A stretch of DNA of 64,000 nt from Rugalucina vietnamica (GCA_964017185.1 OZ024869.1:65887431-65951430); one strand, 5' to 3'; shown: positions 21,481-34,066, counted from the stretch's first letter. The notes: generated from the letters alone by a model not told the origin. Made by a program: numbers and translations.

Positions 21481-21540
21481 GCCATCTGCTTGATGTCCTA
21501 TCACTTGAAGTATCACCGGGTCCTCTTATTGTTATCATCT

Positions 21541-22081
21541 CTCTGCACACAACCCTTATAAAGTACTAGATTTAATTATAGTCCGATTTTTTTCAATTTG
21601 CAGGGCGGAGCCTGTCAATTTTTGATTGACAATGACAAAGTTGACCATTACATTTAAAAATAGGTAGTTCTCACTTGGACTGTTACTTTGACCCACTTGC
21701 TATTGTTGAACCAATCAGTGTCAAAATTAAACCTCATGCACTGAAAATGATGGGTAAACACATACTGTCATAGAAAAAATATTCTGTACTACATGACTAT
21801 ATTATGTATGACCATATTGAAAATTCCCTAAGCAATATTGAAAATGTCTGGTAAACATTCTTGTTGTATGACTTTCTGTTTTTCGATTCAAGTTTAAAAC
21901 TTTAATTCTGATACAATTAAATATCAAATGATGCAGGCTTACTTTAAATAACTAATTTACTAACGAAGGCGGCAGAAAAAAGTGCAATAACTACAGTACG
22001 GATCTGTAAAGTGCTACTGACAGCTCAGTAAAGTTAGCAGCGAATATGTTGCAGCAGCAGCAAATAAAAATAAATAAATAA

Positions 22082-22117
<36 letters not shown>

Positions 22118-22734
22118 GTCAAGTTAGCTGCAGCGAAAGTTTTTGCCACCTATTGTCTATTGTTCATACAGACAAGGCTCCAGAGTATCATCTTCTATCT
22201 TGAAGCTTACACTGATGAGCAAATCACTAAGGTGAGCTACGGCACAATTCGGTCTCTCGTTTTCGTTTAAGTCTGTCTATGAGCGCTATAAGGTGATGAA
22301 TGTCATCACAAACAGACGTTTTTTATCCTGAACCACTTATTACCCAGTCTATGGACACTTTTACTGTTGGCAGGGAACTTTTGTCCTTAAGCTATGTTAT
22401 GGGTGGGATAGAAAAGTCTTGTTTGCAGCATAAGTATTTGTTTCCTATAGCACTCACAGCCAGACGAAACTGTAAAAAATCAGCAACATTTTCCATAAAG
22501 TTGGTAATATAAGGTCTTGAAAAGTTATGTTGCAGCATTCATCATGATTTTCTACATAGCGATCACAGCCAGACGAAATGAAAAAAAAAAAAAATAAGAA
22601 TAAAATAATAAAATAAATGGTGACAATCATTTCCACTTACATGGAACTTTTTTCATAGGTGACGTCGAAAAGATGTGATTGTGGCAAAAAATGTCATTTT
22701 CTTATGCGTTATCACCTAGATTAAAGCCAAAACA
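21541..22734. other. Intergenic AT-rich sequence with poly-A (22084-22117)
   Basis: No gene seen. A ~110-bp direct repeat around CACAGCCAGACGAAA occurs at about 22430-22475 and 22545-22590. Confidence 0.45.
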
Positions 22735-23035
22735 TTCTGCGACAAAAATGTTTGCTGCAAGCAAAATTGCTGCTTACTTGACTGTTTTTTGCTGTAGCAA
22801 AACAGCTGCTTACTTGACCAATTTCGCTGCAGCGAAATTTCCGCAAACTTGACTGTATTTTGCTGCTGCAAATTTAATTCTAACGCTGCAAGCAAAATTG
22901 CCGTTAACTCGACTGCTTTTGCTGTAGCGAAATTGCTGCTACATGTAACATGACCGATTTTGCTGTAGTAAAATTGCCGCTAACTTGGCCGTTTATGATG
23001 CAGCAAATTTGCTGCTAATTTGACCGAGCTGACCT
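22735..23035. repeat. Degenerate minisatellite, ~40-bp unit
   Basis: Seven or so imperfect units of the type TTTTGCTGTAGCGAAATTGC followed by TGCTAACTTGACC. Confidence 0.75.
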
Positions 23036-23574
23036 TGCAGGAAAAATAAGTCAAATCAGCTGGTTCTCCGAATCGCTTTATTTTTTCGAATGGTACTTTA
23101 TTGACCTTCTACTGCGGTCATTAACCATCAGTAAAGCAAAGAGGTGTTTACAAAAATAGAGGCATTTGCTAACTTGATAGAAATATTTGAGTGCAGCAGT
23201 ATGGTTATATTTTAGAAACAAAATGTTTGTTTTTGTGTGTCTACCATACACTTCACCTATTTTGAAATCATTCAGGTGAAACACAGGTATAGCACAAAGA
23301 CAACAAGCATAGTCATCTTTACCTCAATTATACATTGTCAGCTCTGGGACCCTATCTCAACAATGAAATCATCCAAGGCTGGGCTTAGCTAAGCCCTTCC
23401 CTGCACATTGAAAAAAATCCAAGTATATATACCTACAAAAATAACCATTGATACTACCCTTTTTCCGACATAAAAAATACTGAATCTTGTATCACGCTAC
23501 TATCCTGATACGATTCCATATCACCATCCTACATTTTTACCCAACAATATAAAATCATGCACCTAAATCCGGGA
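23036..23574. other. Intergenic sequence, no gene seen
   Basis: Unique AT-rich sequence. Part of it (23395-23565, AAATAACCATTGATA and following) recurs at 24960-25100, a diverged direct repeat of ~150 bp. Confidence 0.5.
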
Positions 23575-24685
23575 TTTCTAAATTTTATCGTAGACACTGT
23601 AATGAATTGATTTCCAAAAACAATGTTGGGTTAAAGACGCTTTTAAGTGAGGGCCTTTCGGAACCTGAATTTTATAGTGACTTGGTTTACAAATTTAAGA
23701 AGTCAGAAAAATCATAACAAGTTACAGACGTATAGGTTATAACTTGAATGTTATGCGACAGTCTGCATGCTTAGTTTTTAACCCAATCATGGTTGATAAC
23801 TATGCTGCCTTCTTCAATTGCACGCCGGTGGGTCGGGTGTCAGACTCTATGATGGCCCCGACTTAAAGCTATTCATTTTAGTTGGTTGGGACCGGAGCTT
23901 CTTGTCTGTTGCTTGACCCACCGGGGTCCAACTGGTGTTTTTCTTTTGCTCCGGAGTTAGTAGGTTATTCGGCGCCCAGGGATCTTCATCGTCGGGCAGG
24001 TTACTCAATCTGTGAGTCCTGGTTTTTGATTTATCAGGATGTTTATCGTGATTTATTTGTTTGTTCTTGATGATTCATTGACTAGTTAGTGATTCACCAC
24101 GAGGACCGAATAACTAACTAAATGTTATGAACCACTGCAGAAGCTGAGGGTGAGGTTATGGTCATGTAAAACCGTTTTAAGCCCGCCAGTAACTTTGTGT
24201 TACTGATCGTTCCAAGGCGATACTTCTGTGGTGGTTCTTTTTGTTTTATGTATTGGTGTTTAAATTTTTTGTGTTGTTGGCGCCTTATGCATGTTTTCAT
24301 ATTTTTAGTTAAGTTTAGGTAACTGAGTGGCCACCTATTGGGAAAATAGCTGCTCATTCGGCTTACGATATGTTTTCATGGTATAAGTACCTGGGGCCAG
24401 TTGTTCAAAACTTTGTTAGCTTAACGTCATCGTTAAGACCTCAACTCGTTAAGTTAATGCCGACTGCATTGCAAAGGATTCTCACATTTTATTAACAAAA
24501 AGTAACAGTGTATTTGTATTATTCATGTTCGAAAGTTTGAAAAATCATTAACTAACGACATCGTTAGTTTTGAACAACTGGCCCCAGATTGTTAGTTTGG
24601 TTTTTACCCACCTCGGATTTTGGAGTGAGAATCTTTTTTCTATTTGCGCCTTTTCCTGATCTTTGCCTACTTGTACCTGTTTAAA
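23575..24685 (+). mobile_element. Family A retroelement copy with RT-tail coding remnant, interrupted by a MITE
   Basis: Colinear with 40262-41190, with a MITE inserted at 24393-24585. The coding remnant at the left is frameshifted and lacks a segment present at 40370-40410. Ends at CTACTTGTACC. Confidence 0.85.
24393..24585. mobile_element. MITE with 20-bp terminal inverted repeats
   Basis: The ends are GGGGCCAGTTGTTCAAAACT and its perfect reverse complement, with inner GTTAGC/CGTTAG inverted pieces; 193 bp, no ORF. It cleanly interrupts a family A copy between CCT and GATTGTTAG, which other copies show as contiguous. The exact TSD is ambiguous (TG/CA-type 2-3 bp). Confidence 0.85.
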
Positions 24686-25309
24686 TCTGAGTGAAAACCA
24701 GTGTTATTTTTGTTTCATTTTTTTTAAAACTACAACTGTTACAAGAGTGTCAGTGGTCCGCTTGTCAGCAAAGAAACAAAATAAACAAAATAACACGATT
24801 GTTTCTAGCTTTGACGTTATTGTAAATAATTGAAGGTATTTTGTAAAAAATCATTGATCTGAAGGGCCTCGTCTGAACCGGTCTATCCTGACACAGACAC
24901 TCGATGTGATCAGACCCATCAGATCAAGGCATTTAAGTTATAATGTGTATTTTTTATTTACCTATCAAAATAACCATTGATATTACCCATTTTTCTACAC
25001 ACAAATACTAAATCTTGTATCACAATACTAACCTGATACGATTGCGTATCAACATCCTTCATTTTTTACTCAACAATATAAAATCAAGCACCTAAAGCCG
25101 TATTCTAAATCGGATTGCCAACCAGGGATGTTGTTGTTTTAATTTGTAACACTACAACTGTTTCAGAAATGGCAGTGATTTGCTTGTCACCAAAGAAACA
25201 AAATTAACAAAATTTTACGACTTTTTCTAACTCTGACGTAAAACTTTGCACAATGTCATCATAATTTTGGCGCAACGTCGTTTATATCGCTGTCACAACG
25301 CTGCGATTA
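24686..25309. other. Intergenic AT-rich sequence
   Basis: Contains the diverged direct repeat of 23395-23565 and, at 24865-24915, one half of the palindrome found complete at 43296-43432 (GTCTATCCTGA ... CAGACCCATCAGAT). No gene. Confidence 0.45.
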
Positions 25310-25917
25310 AAGCTCATCTGAGCCGAAGGCTCAAAAGTTGAGCTTATAGGATGGCCATGCTCCGGCGTCCGTCCGTCGTCGTCCGTCGTCGTCAGTCGTC
25401 CACATTTTTAAAGATCTTCTCCTCTGAAACCGCTTGACCAATCGAAGCCAAACTTCACGTGGAGCACCGTTAGGAAGGGGGAACGAAAGTTTATATATTA
25501 AATGGTCCAGGGTACATGACCAAGATGACCGCCATGCCCATATATGGTAAAAACCTTTAAAAAAAATCTTCTTCTCCAGAATCGGTGGACCGATTTCAAC
25601 GAAACTTCGTATGTAGCATTGGGGACTCTGGCCCATCATAGTATATATAAATCATGACCTATTTTTACGGCAAGCTCAATTTTGGTTTCATAGGCTTTTC
25701 AATGGAAAAAATGAAAACATTTAATTTTTCAGGAAGTTTTGTAGCCTTTGACCTGACAGTTGGTAGATACAGACAACATGTTGAGATAATAAAGTGTTGA
25801 GAGTATAAAAGGTCAAGGTCATTTCTTGACCTTGGCCAAAGGTCATTTACAGATTCAATGTAAAACTTAATTTTGTCAGTAATCACCTGACCAATCAAAG
25901 CCAAATTTTATATGTAG
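25310..25917 (+). repeat. Family B repeat (GTCATGACC-rich), partial
   Basis: Begins with an inverted GCTCATCTGAGC-like end and a CCGTCC(G)TCGTC simple tract. It continues with the family B body: TCTGAAACCGCTTGACCAATC, GGAAGGGGGAACGAAAG, CATGACCAAGATGACCGCCATG. The BEL/Pao element has inserted into its right side; the flank resumes at 41366. Confidence 0.7.
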
Positions 25918-26223
25918 TGGTCTGAAGAGGTCGTTTATCGATATAGATTCGTATAGAAATAGATCGTAATAGCTCAGTCCGGTAGTAAGGACCGGAAAGT
26001 CTTGGTCCGAAAAGTCTAGGTCGAGTTTGTCCGAAATAGTGAAAGCCAGAGAACGGCTTACATATAGTTAGTAATAATCGAGCCGATCAGAGGAAACAGA
26101 AAATTGCGGGAAATAATGTCGTTTTGTCATCGCATCGCATAGAAATTCATTAAAACCAGAAAATTCACCATCGCCTTGTGTTTTAGTCATCGAACAATGA
26201 TAACATAGAAATCCATCGAAACA
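25918..26223 (+). repeat. BEL/Pao left LTR (306 bp)
   Basis: TG...CA ends. Uninterrupted; matches 39942-40085 plus 41195-41360. Confidence 0.92.
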
Positions 26224-26224
26224 T

Positions 26225-26242
26225 TGGTAGCAGAGCGAGGTT
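26225..26242 (+). promoter_or_regulatory. BEL/Pao primer-binding site
   Basis: TGGTAGCAGAGCGAGGTT begins one base after the left LTR with the TGG expected from pairing to a tRNA CCA end. The tRNA was not identified. Confidence 0.75.
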
Positions 26243-26259
26243 GTGTAATTCCGCTAATC

Positions 26260-27451
26260 ATGATAGAGGGAGACGAAAGTGGTCGTTTTGAACCGCAGTT
26301 CGACAGGAATCTTGGTTCGCACAGAAACATTGACAAATTAAAAATGAACAAATCAAGAGCAAAGGCAACATTCACCAGGCATAAAAATGTGTTGTTACAG
26401 CACCTTGACCCGTCCCTTGAAGACACAGATCCTAGAACTGTTATTTCCATGATTAAATCTACCAACAATAAACTGGATTTGGCTTTAGAAACTGCAATGA
26501 ACAGTTTCCAAGAATTATCCGAATATTATATGTATGGACATTCTGGAAAATGAGTATGCTGACACTGTAAATCAAGTTCAGGAGTACTTTAGGGAAAGTA
26601 AGGATTCGCGAAGTGAAGCTTCGGAGGATCACTTGTCGGTCGATTCCGATAATGAGTCTGAGTGCCGATATGAATTGCCAACAACTAGAGTCCAAAAATC
26701 TGAAAATCAGTTAGGTCAAGATCTTTGGAAGCAAATGAAAAGGGTGTCCATCCCGGTGTCCATCCCAATGTTCAGTGGTGATAAAACCAAATATGATTCC
26801 TGGAAAGCTGCCTTTATGGCCTGCATAGACAAAGCTCCGGCTACGAAAGAGTACAAACTTCTCCAATTAAGACAATATTTAAGTGACGAAGCGTTAAATT
26901 GTATCGACAAGTTAGGTCATTCCGCGTCAGCATATGGCACCGCGTTACAAAGACTTGAACGCAAGTTTGGCGGACATCGTAGGCAGGTTGCGCGGTATTT
27001 GGAGGAATTAGAAAATTTCTATCCCATGAAAGAAGAAAATGCCAGGTCTTTGGAGAAATTTGCAGACTTACTAGACGTAGCTGTGGTAAATATAAGTGAG
27101 TCAGATGGCTTGGATGATTTGAAAAATGGGTCATTATATTTAAGACTACAGAAGAAATTACCAGACTCTATGCTTACAAGGTATCATAGGTGGATTCATG
27201 AAAATCAAGAGTCAGAATCAGTATTAACTCTCAGAAAATGGATACTGTTAGAATCTGAGTTTTACACCATAGCTGAAGAAACATTGCATGGTCTGTCGCG
27301 TACTAGAATACAAAAGCAAGGGAAAGGTGCAAAATCTGAACCAAATCGAACATACTTCGTGCAGTCTGAGCAAAAAGGAAAAAGTAAGCAGGCTTGTAAA
27401 TTTGTAATGGTCCACATGGCATATGGAACTGTAAGACATTTCAAGATTTAA
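26260..27451 (+). pseudogene. BEL/Pao gag (DUF1759 family), two frameshifts
   Basis: The N-terminal part lies in the frame ending at 26553. The reading frame then shifts near 26530 into a 305-codon frame (26534-27451) holding the DUF1759 core (FSGDKTKYDSWKAAF, then RLERKFGGHRR). Near 27405 loss of one T moves the zinc-finger region into a third frame, which continues to about 27700 with a CCHC knuckle (CFRCLGHDHVGGSC at 27497-27540). Gag would form the particle and bind RNA; this copy cannot make it as one protein. Confidence 0.88.
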
Positions 27452-27747
27452 GAGAAAGTGATCGCTGGGAAAAGGCCAAAGAACTGAAATTATGTTTTCG
27501 CTGTTTAGGGCATGATCATGTAGGTGGTTCGTGTAAAAGGAGCAGAGTATGTGGAATACAGGGTTGTACTAGAACACACCATAGACTTCTCCATACAAAA
27601 CCTGAATCTAATCAAAATCAAACTGTTAGATCTGAAAATGTTCCAAGGAATGGAGACACTGCACAAAGCTTAATCACTGAAGGGGAGAGTACTCTAACGT
27701 CACATTTCGCGCCCTCAGTCACTGGATTAAGAACCGTCCCTGTAATA

Positions 27748-30105
27748 GTGAGTTCAGATACCAAGATAATTAAGATTAATGCCTTACTTGATGATGGGAG
27801 TACAAAATCGTACATTAATAGTGACATAGCGGCTGAACTGGGAATTCAGACAGTAACTCAGAAAGTGAAAGTTAATGTACTGAATGGTAACACAGAAACT
27901 TTTGAAACTATGCCAGTATCTGTAAAGCTTGAAAGCCTAAATGGACAATGTCAAGTAGATATGTCAGTTTTTACTGCAGATAAGGTCACCGGAAATTTGA
28001 AAGCAGTGATTTGGTCTGATTACAAGAAAAAATGGGATCATTTGAAACAGATTCAGTTTCCAAAACTTAGCTCGCGCCCTGTTATAAACTTGTTGATTGG
28101 AACAGATTATTCAGACTTGCATTATTCACTCAGAGACATTAAGGGTCAACCTGGAGAACCTATCGCTCGTTTAACTCCGTTAGGGTGGACGTGTATCGGT
28201 AGTCCTGAGGATAGTCATATTGAAGGTCAAGAGACACATTTTTCTACCTTCTTCTCGCAAGATCGCGAACAAATGAATGAAGTAAATGACACTTTGCGTA
28301 GCTTTTGGGAAATTGAAGCATCAGGAACAGTGTCCTCGCCTATAATGTCGAAAGATGACAGAAGTGTGTTACAAAAGACTGAAGAATCACTAACATATTC
28401 ACATGGTCGCTTTTCGGTCGCAATACCATGGAAAGAGTCAGCGCCCAAATTACATGACAATTATCAAAAGGCTGTTAAACGGTTAGAAAATACAGAAAAA
28501 AGACTGAGAAAAAATCCTGAAGTAGCTGAAATGTATGAACAGACTATTGAAAAGTATGTAGAAAAAGGTTACGTGCAAAAAGTCACTGAAAGTAGCCCAG
28601 AAACAAAATGGTTCCTACCACACTTCCCGGTAATTCGACCAGAAAGAGATACAACCAAAGTTCGCATAGTTTTCGACGCGTCAGCAAAGCAAGATGGGAT
28701 ATCGTTAAATGACACTATGTATCAAGGTCCAAAATTACAAAATGACTTGTTTGATGTACTTCTTCTCTTTCGGAAACACCCTGTAGCTCTAGTTTTTGAC
28801 ATTGAAGAAATGTATTTGCAGATTAATCTGAAAGAAAATCACAAACTGTTTCATCGTTTCCTTTAGCGTACAGACTATAGTCAGGAATCAGACATTTATG
28901 AATTCAATAGGCTAGTTTTTGGTGCAAATTGCTCGCCTTTTTTAGCACAGTATGTGTCACAAGAAAATGCAAGACTGTATGAGAATGAATATCCACTGGC
29001 AGCAGACACTATTTTAAATTCCACATATATGGATGTTAGTATGGATTCGGTCATGAACAATGAACAAGCTATCGAACTGTATAATCAGCTATCAGATGTG
29101 TGGGGTAAAGCCGCCATGTATGCGAGAAAGTGGCTTTCAAACTCGACAGAAGTACTTAACAACATTCCGCCACAAGATAGAGTAAAATCTGTGAACTTAG
29201 AAACAGGACATTTTCCGTTAATGAAAACTCTAGGGGTTCAGTGGATTGCTTCAGAGGACAATTTCCAGTTCAAAAGACCAGACATTAGTCCCAAGTCAGA
29301 AATAAGTAAACGAACAGTATTAAAGAGAATAGCCTCAATTTTTGATCCGATAGAGTTCGCAGCTCTGTATGTTATTCGCGGAAAAATGTTGTTACAAGAA
29401 ATATGGATATCAGGCTGTGACTGGGATGAACCTTTAGAAACTGAATTGCAGTCTAAGATTAGATGCTGGTTAAATGAAATGCCATTACTTGACAATTTAA
29501 GATTACCACGCTGTCTGCAATTTACTCAGGACGTAGACTTTTCGACAATTCAGACATTTGTAGACGCGTCAACAGAAGCTTATGGAGCAGTACTGTATAT
29601 CAGACATGTGTTGAAGAATGAGGAAGTAATAACAAGATTTGTCACAGCAAAAGCGCGAGTAGCTCCTTTAAAGGCCATAAGTATACCTCGTTTAGAACTG
29701 ACAGCTGCAGTACTAGGGTTAAGGTTAACTGAAGATGTGTCAAAAACACTTAACATTCAAATGAGTGATGTTACATTTTGGTCGGACAGTATGAATGTTC
29801 TCTGGTGGGTGAGGAATCACAGTCGGAACTTCAAGCCGTTCATTTCAAATAGAATCGGAGAAATTCAAACAAACAGTAAACCTGAACAATGGAGATATGT
29901 ACCCACTGAACTCAATCCCGCGGATTATGTAACTAGGGGATTAACAGCAGATGAATTATTGAACAAAGACACATGGTTGAATGGTCCTGATTTCTTACAA
30001 AGTAGTGAAGATCAGTGGCCAGAAAATAAGGTAGAGAAATTACAGGCTTCTGAAATTAAGAACGCAAGATTAAGAATAAAGACATGTTTCGCTAGTAGCA
30101 AGTGA
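27748..30105 (+). pseudogene. BEL/Pao pol: aspartic protease, reverse transcriptase, RNase H (Pao type)
   Basis: One frame broken by an in-frame TAG at 28864-28866, inside the RT fingers. The protease (DUF1758 type) has the active-site motif LLDDGS. RT signatures are VRIVFDAS and VFDIEEMYLQI. The catalytic YMDD is YMDV here (29026-29037, second Asp to Val), which would abolish polymerase activity by itself. RNase H follows with FVDASTEAYGAV and RLELTAAVLGLRL. The frame ends at 30105 with a further frameshift into the integrase. Confidence 0.9.
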
Positions 30106-30115
30106 AGTTCAGCTG

Positions 30116-31012
30116 GTGGGTCAGAACTCTACACATGTGTCGGACAGTGTCAATCGCTTAGATGTCAAAAGATATTCTGACTGGAACCACATGGTCAGAA
30201 TATACGCATGGGTCTATCGGTTCATTGAAAACTGCAAAACACAGTCAAAACAGCTCCGTACCTCAGGACAATTGCAGCCAGAAGAAATTAGAGACTTAGA
30301 AATAAAACTGATTAAAAGTGCACAAGGAGAACAATTTCAGGCTGAGGTTGATGCTATAAAATCTGGGAAAGAAATTAATAGTAAGAACAAGCTTGTGGGC
30401 TTAAAGCCGTTTATTGACAATGATGGTTTGTTGCGTTGTAGCAGCCGGTTGAAATATGCAGAACATATGTCGTATGATGCAAAGTTCCCAGTTATACTGC
30501 CTAGAAAAAGTTATGTGACAAAACTCATAGTGAGAAAATATCATGAAAATGGAAATCATAGTGGTACAAATCAGATTCTAGCATCTCTTTCTGCACAATA
30601 CTGGATAATAGCAGCGAGAGAGGAAATTCGGGATGTCGAGCACGATTGTGCAGTTTGTCGAATTCGAAAAGCGAAGCCAGGAGAACAGATTATGGCCCCA
30701 TTACTAGATTTCAGGGTCGGGACATCACTTCGACCTTTTACCCATACAGCTGTGGATTTCGCTGGGCCGTTTCTCACAAAACAGGGTCGAGGAAAAGTAA
30801 AGACTAAGCGATATTTGTGTTTATTCACATGTGTTCAAACCAGAGCTGTGCATCTGGAGATGGCTTATGGATTAGATACAGACTCGTTTTTAAACGCATT
30901 CTATCGTATGGTGAGTAGAAGAGGACTGCCAAAAGTGATGATTTCAGATAACGGTACTAACTTTGTTGGAGCAAATCGTGAACTGAAAGACTTTGTTGAA
31001 GGGGTTGGATAG
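30116..31012 (+). pseudogene. BEL/Pao integrase, 5' part
   Basis: N-terminal HHCC zinc-binding region (H-x-N-G-N-H ... C-x2-C near 30540-30660). Catalytic core Asp residues are in TAVDFAGPF and SDNGTNF. One extra G in the GGGG run at 31001-31004 shifts the frame just before the nested insertion at 31014. The catalytic Glu is on the far side of the insertion (38480 onward). Confidence 0.88.
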
Positions 31013-31013
31013 A

Positions 31014-31275
31014 AACACCAACCGGTATTTTTTTTGACAAACCGCTTTTCGTCAAATCCAGGACATCTTTCGAAAGCAGCCAGGGCTTCGCAGTTGATAT
31101 ATACATGAAGTACCTATCAAGTGGTTCTCTAAAAACTTATTTTGTCTGCCTGTCTTATCTGCAAGTGCCTGAAAAATGGACTTGAAGTTGACTTTCCCAT
31201 GGGAAAACAGGGGAAAATCATGTTTTCCCATGGTCAATGGCACTTTCCCATGGGAAAACAGGTTGGCCATGGACG
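31014..31275 (+). repeat. Left terminal inverted repeat
   Basis: Reads AACACCAACCGG ... GACAAACCGC ... CAGGACATCTTTC ... GCAGCCAGGGCTTCGCAG ... CCTATCAAGTGGTTCTC ... GACTTGAAGTTG, then CCCATGGG motifs. Each block is found inverted at 38210-38473. Confidence 0.88.
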
Positions 31276-31600
31276 AAAAATGGGCCATGGGCAAAACATA
31301 TTGGCCATGGGAAAAATGAAAAAAAAAATCTTATGGTCAATCAGTTATTAAACACAAAATTATAATCATTGTTGCTTGGCCATAATGGCCATGTATATAT
31401 TTTGCAGTTATAACTATGTGAAAAAAATAACATTTGGGCCATGGCCGACTAAAAATGGCCATGGCCAGATTTGCCCATGGCCGACAAAAAGTGGCCATGG
31501 CCAGTGTGGTTTTGCCCATGGACAATTCAAATGCTCCCATGGCCAAGTATTTATGGCCATGGCCATTTTAATCACACTCAAGTGGGCCATGGCCATTTGA
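31197..31600. repeat. Left subterminal array of CCATGG palindromes
   Basis: About 14 CCATGG hexamers in ~400 bp, most within GGCCATGG(CC), CCCATGG(G) or mixed forms, irregularly spaced. Candidate protein-binding sites for the mobilising enzyme (inference). Confidence 0.8.
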
Positions 31601-32815
31601 GATGGACATTCCATGCACCATTGAAAAAGAAAAAAGGTTGAAAATTATAGAAAAGGCAGGTTAAAAGCATTTGGTAAGACGGATAGATTATGAAAGGTTA
31701 AAAATAGTTAAGCAGCTAAAAATAATTAAGTTGATGCTAAAATCAGCTTTAACAGCTAAATGTATGGTCATGTCAAGGTATTGAAACCTAGTCAAGTATG
31801 TAGATTCTTGCAATTCTGGAAACACTGTATGTGAATATTAACATGCGCAGCTGCCAAAATTGTTTTTGATGTTGTTAAATTATCATCAAGGTCTTTCTGT
31901 GTTTATAGAAATGAATTATCTTTTTGTTGTTGTTGTTGTTGTTGTTGCTGCTGACCTATTGTTGTTTATTTTTATTTTTTTAACCATATAATATTTTAAA
32001 AAAACAACAAACAAGGTCAAGACAAGAAAGAAAAGATGGAAAATAATATTTTAGCGTGTTTATTGTCTTTTTAAAACTCGTCAGTCAGCTTTTGACAATT
32101 TCAGGTTTTTTCAATTATTGTGACACGAAAATGCAAAAATAATCCGAGCAGTTATTAGTATAACTGCAACTGTAATGCCGGGTTTTATAGCTGCAACTGT
32201 AATGCTGGGTTCTGTGTCATCTCGATCCCGAAACAATCAAAACTCCAAGCGGTTCCACTTCCTGACGTAAGTCCTCTCGGAAAACAAAATCGGAGAGCGG
32301 AGTTTTGAAACTGTTCGGGAGTTTGGAGCCAATCAATAAGAGCGTTTTCGACATGTCATGTTGACCCGAGTAACTTGGGTAGGTCCACATAGGCGCAATC
32401 CAATATTCACTCCTATGGGTGGAATTTTTATCCTAAAGGTGTCCTAAAACTGTTATATGGCGGCTTAGAAGCACATACACATGTGTTATATGGTTCGATG
32501 GCCTGAATGTTAGGGTATTGTTGTGATAGCACTTCCGTCTCTGCTTATTGGTAATGTTGCTCAGTTCTGACAACAAAAACACCTAACAGAATCCACCTAT
32601 AATAATGTGCGATAATAGGTTAACCCAAGTTATACGGACTACCGAACACTGAATCCCGTGCGATGTCTCTTTCCTCCCAGTTCTAGACCAGACCAGACGT
32701 CCCTTTGGTGTCTCTGGAGCGTACAACAACGAGAGCATACAAGAGCATACCAAAACAGGTAAGCTATTTTATAACAGTATTAATTTTAGGAAGTATTTCT
32801 GATTAATATCATATT
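31601..32815. other. TIR-element interior, no gene seen
   Basis: AT-rich, with a (GTT)n tract at about 31925-31950 and a short direct repeat around AACTGTAATGC(C/T)GGGTT (32170, 32200). No domain-bearing frame. Confidence 0.4.
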
Positions 32816-34066
32816 TGCCTTTATATATGAGTCGCTTGCTTATGGAAGTGTGCCAGATATTTGGCGACAGGCAAATGTGGTCCAGGTGTTTCAGAAGAGT
32901 GAGAAATATGATGCAGCTGATTATATATAGAATAGTGTCGTTAACTTGCATCTGTTGCAAAAGCTTAACACATGTTCAGGGGCGGATACTTTTCTTCTAA
33001 AATTTATGATAAACGCGATGACTTAGATTTTGATATAAAAATTCCGTTTTTGGAGCATGGATCGTGACATATTCCTCGCCTTGCTTCTTATTGTGTATAC
33101 ATTTCGCAGCTTATTGGGTTTGCTAGAGTCTGCAATCGTGTTGCGGACTTAAATGTGCGCGAAATAAATGTTTAACAGCCAAACTTCTCCAGCAGGGCTA
33201 TCGGTATCATAAACTTCGAAAAACGTTTTCTAAATTTCATCGCAGACACTTTAATTGATTTCCAAATCTAATGTTGGGCTAAAGACCTTTTACACGAGGG
33301 CCTTTCGGAACCAGAATGATGATTCACTGACTATAGCTAGAGAGAGTCACCACGAGGACAGATCGAACTACTAACTAAATGTTGAGAACCACTAAAGATC
33401 CTGAAGATGAGGTTAGGGCTCCGTCAAATCGATTTAAGCCCGCCAGTAATTTTATATTACTGATCATTCCAAGGCGGTACTTCTGTGGTGGTTCTTATTG
33501 TTTTATGTCTTGGTTTTTAAATTTTTGTGCTGTTTGCGCCTTATGTATGTGTTCCTCTTTTAGTTAAGTTTTGGTATCTGAGTGGCCACCTATTGGAAAG
33601 TAGCTGCTCATTCGGCTTACGAGGTGTTTTCATGGTATAAGTACCTGATTGTTAATATAGTTTTTCCCCACCTCGGTTTTTGGAGTGTGAATCTGTTTCT
33701 GATTGCGCCTTTTTTCTGATCTTTGCCTACTTGTACCTTTTTCTGGAAAGTGGTTTAAATTCGTCTAGAGGGGTTTCTTTCCAACTATTTACCCGATTTT
33801 TCATAAATTTCCCAATGAAATATTTTTCCCAGAGTGGTGTTCAAGCGAACCACCCGAACCCCCATGTAAATCCGCCACTGATATTATAGTCAAAGCTCTA
33901 AAGCATATTATAGTAAGCAATATACATGCGTGTATAAAAGCATCTCATCCTCGAAAACATTCTTTCTGACTGCCAGCATGGTTTTCGTAGCCATGGGTCT
34001 TGTGAGGCGGTTCAGATCTTTCATGATATGGTTACTGAGTAACGTGGATCAAGCTCTAGACCGGGT
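32816..34066 (+). pseudogene. LINE (Jockey/CR1-type) RT fragment, split by an insertion
   Basis: The segment at 32825-32970 reads, across a frameshift, GSVPDIWRQANVVQVFQKSE and then VSLTCICCKSL, classical RT motif 1-2 sequence. The next expected segment, HLILENILSDCQHGFRSHGS, is at 33942-34002. Between them (about 32979-33878) lies an insertion with CAGGGGCGGAT / ATCCGCCACTG ends, which itself contains a family A copy. Clearly dead. Confidence 0.72.
33063..33752 (+). repeat. Family A copy with RT-tail remnant
   Basis: Colinear with 40095-41190, with internal deletions (the segment from about 40340 to 40780 is missing). Ends at CTACTTGTACC. Confidence 0.82.

Larger units (their letters stand above)
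20440..21540. repeat. Upstream block shared with gene B (segmental duplication)
   Basis: Several stretches match 62390-63830 in the same order and orientation. These are the ACAGCAGACAAGCCAGCACAG region (20545), TATGAATGTTTCTCTGAAAT (20855), the TTATCTCGTCGGT region (20928), the 32-bp minisatellite (21385) and TCACTTGAAGTATCACCGGG (21498). It lies upstream of gene A as its match lies upstream of gene B. Confidence 0.7.

Noticed and set aside
31052-31614. Several overlapping frames on both strands rich in HGQ and MAMA repeats
   Set aside because: They arise from the repeated CCATGG palindromes and have no domain or codon signal.
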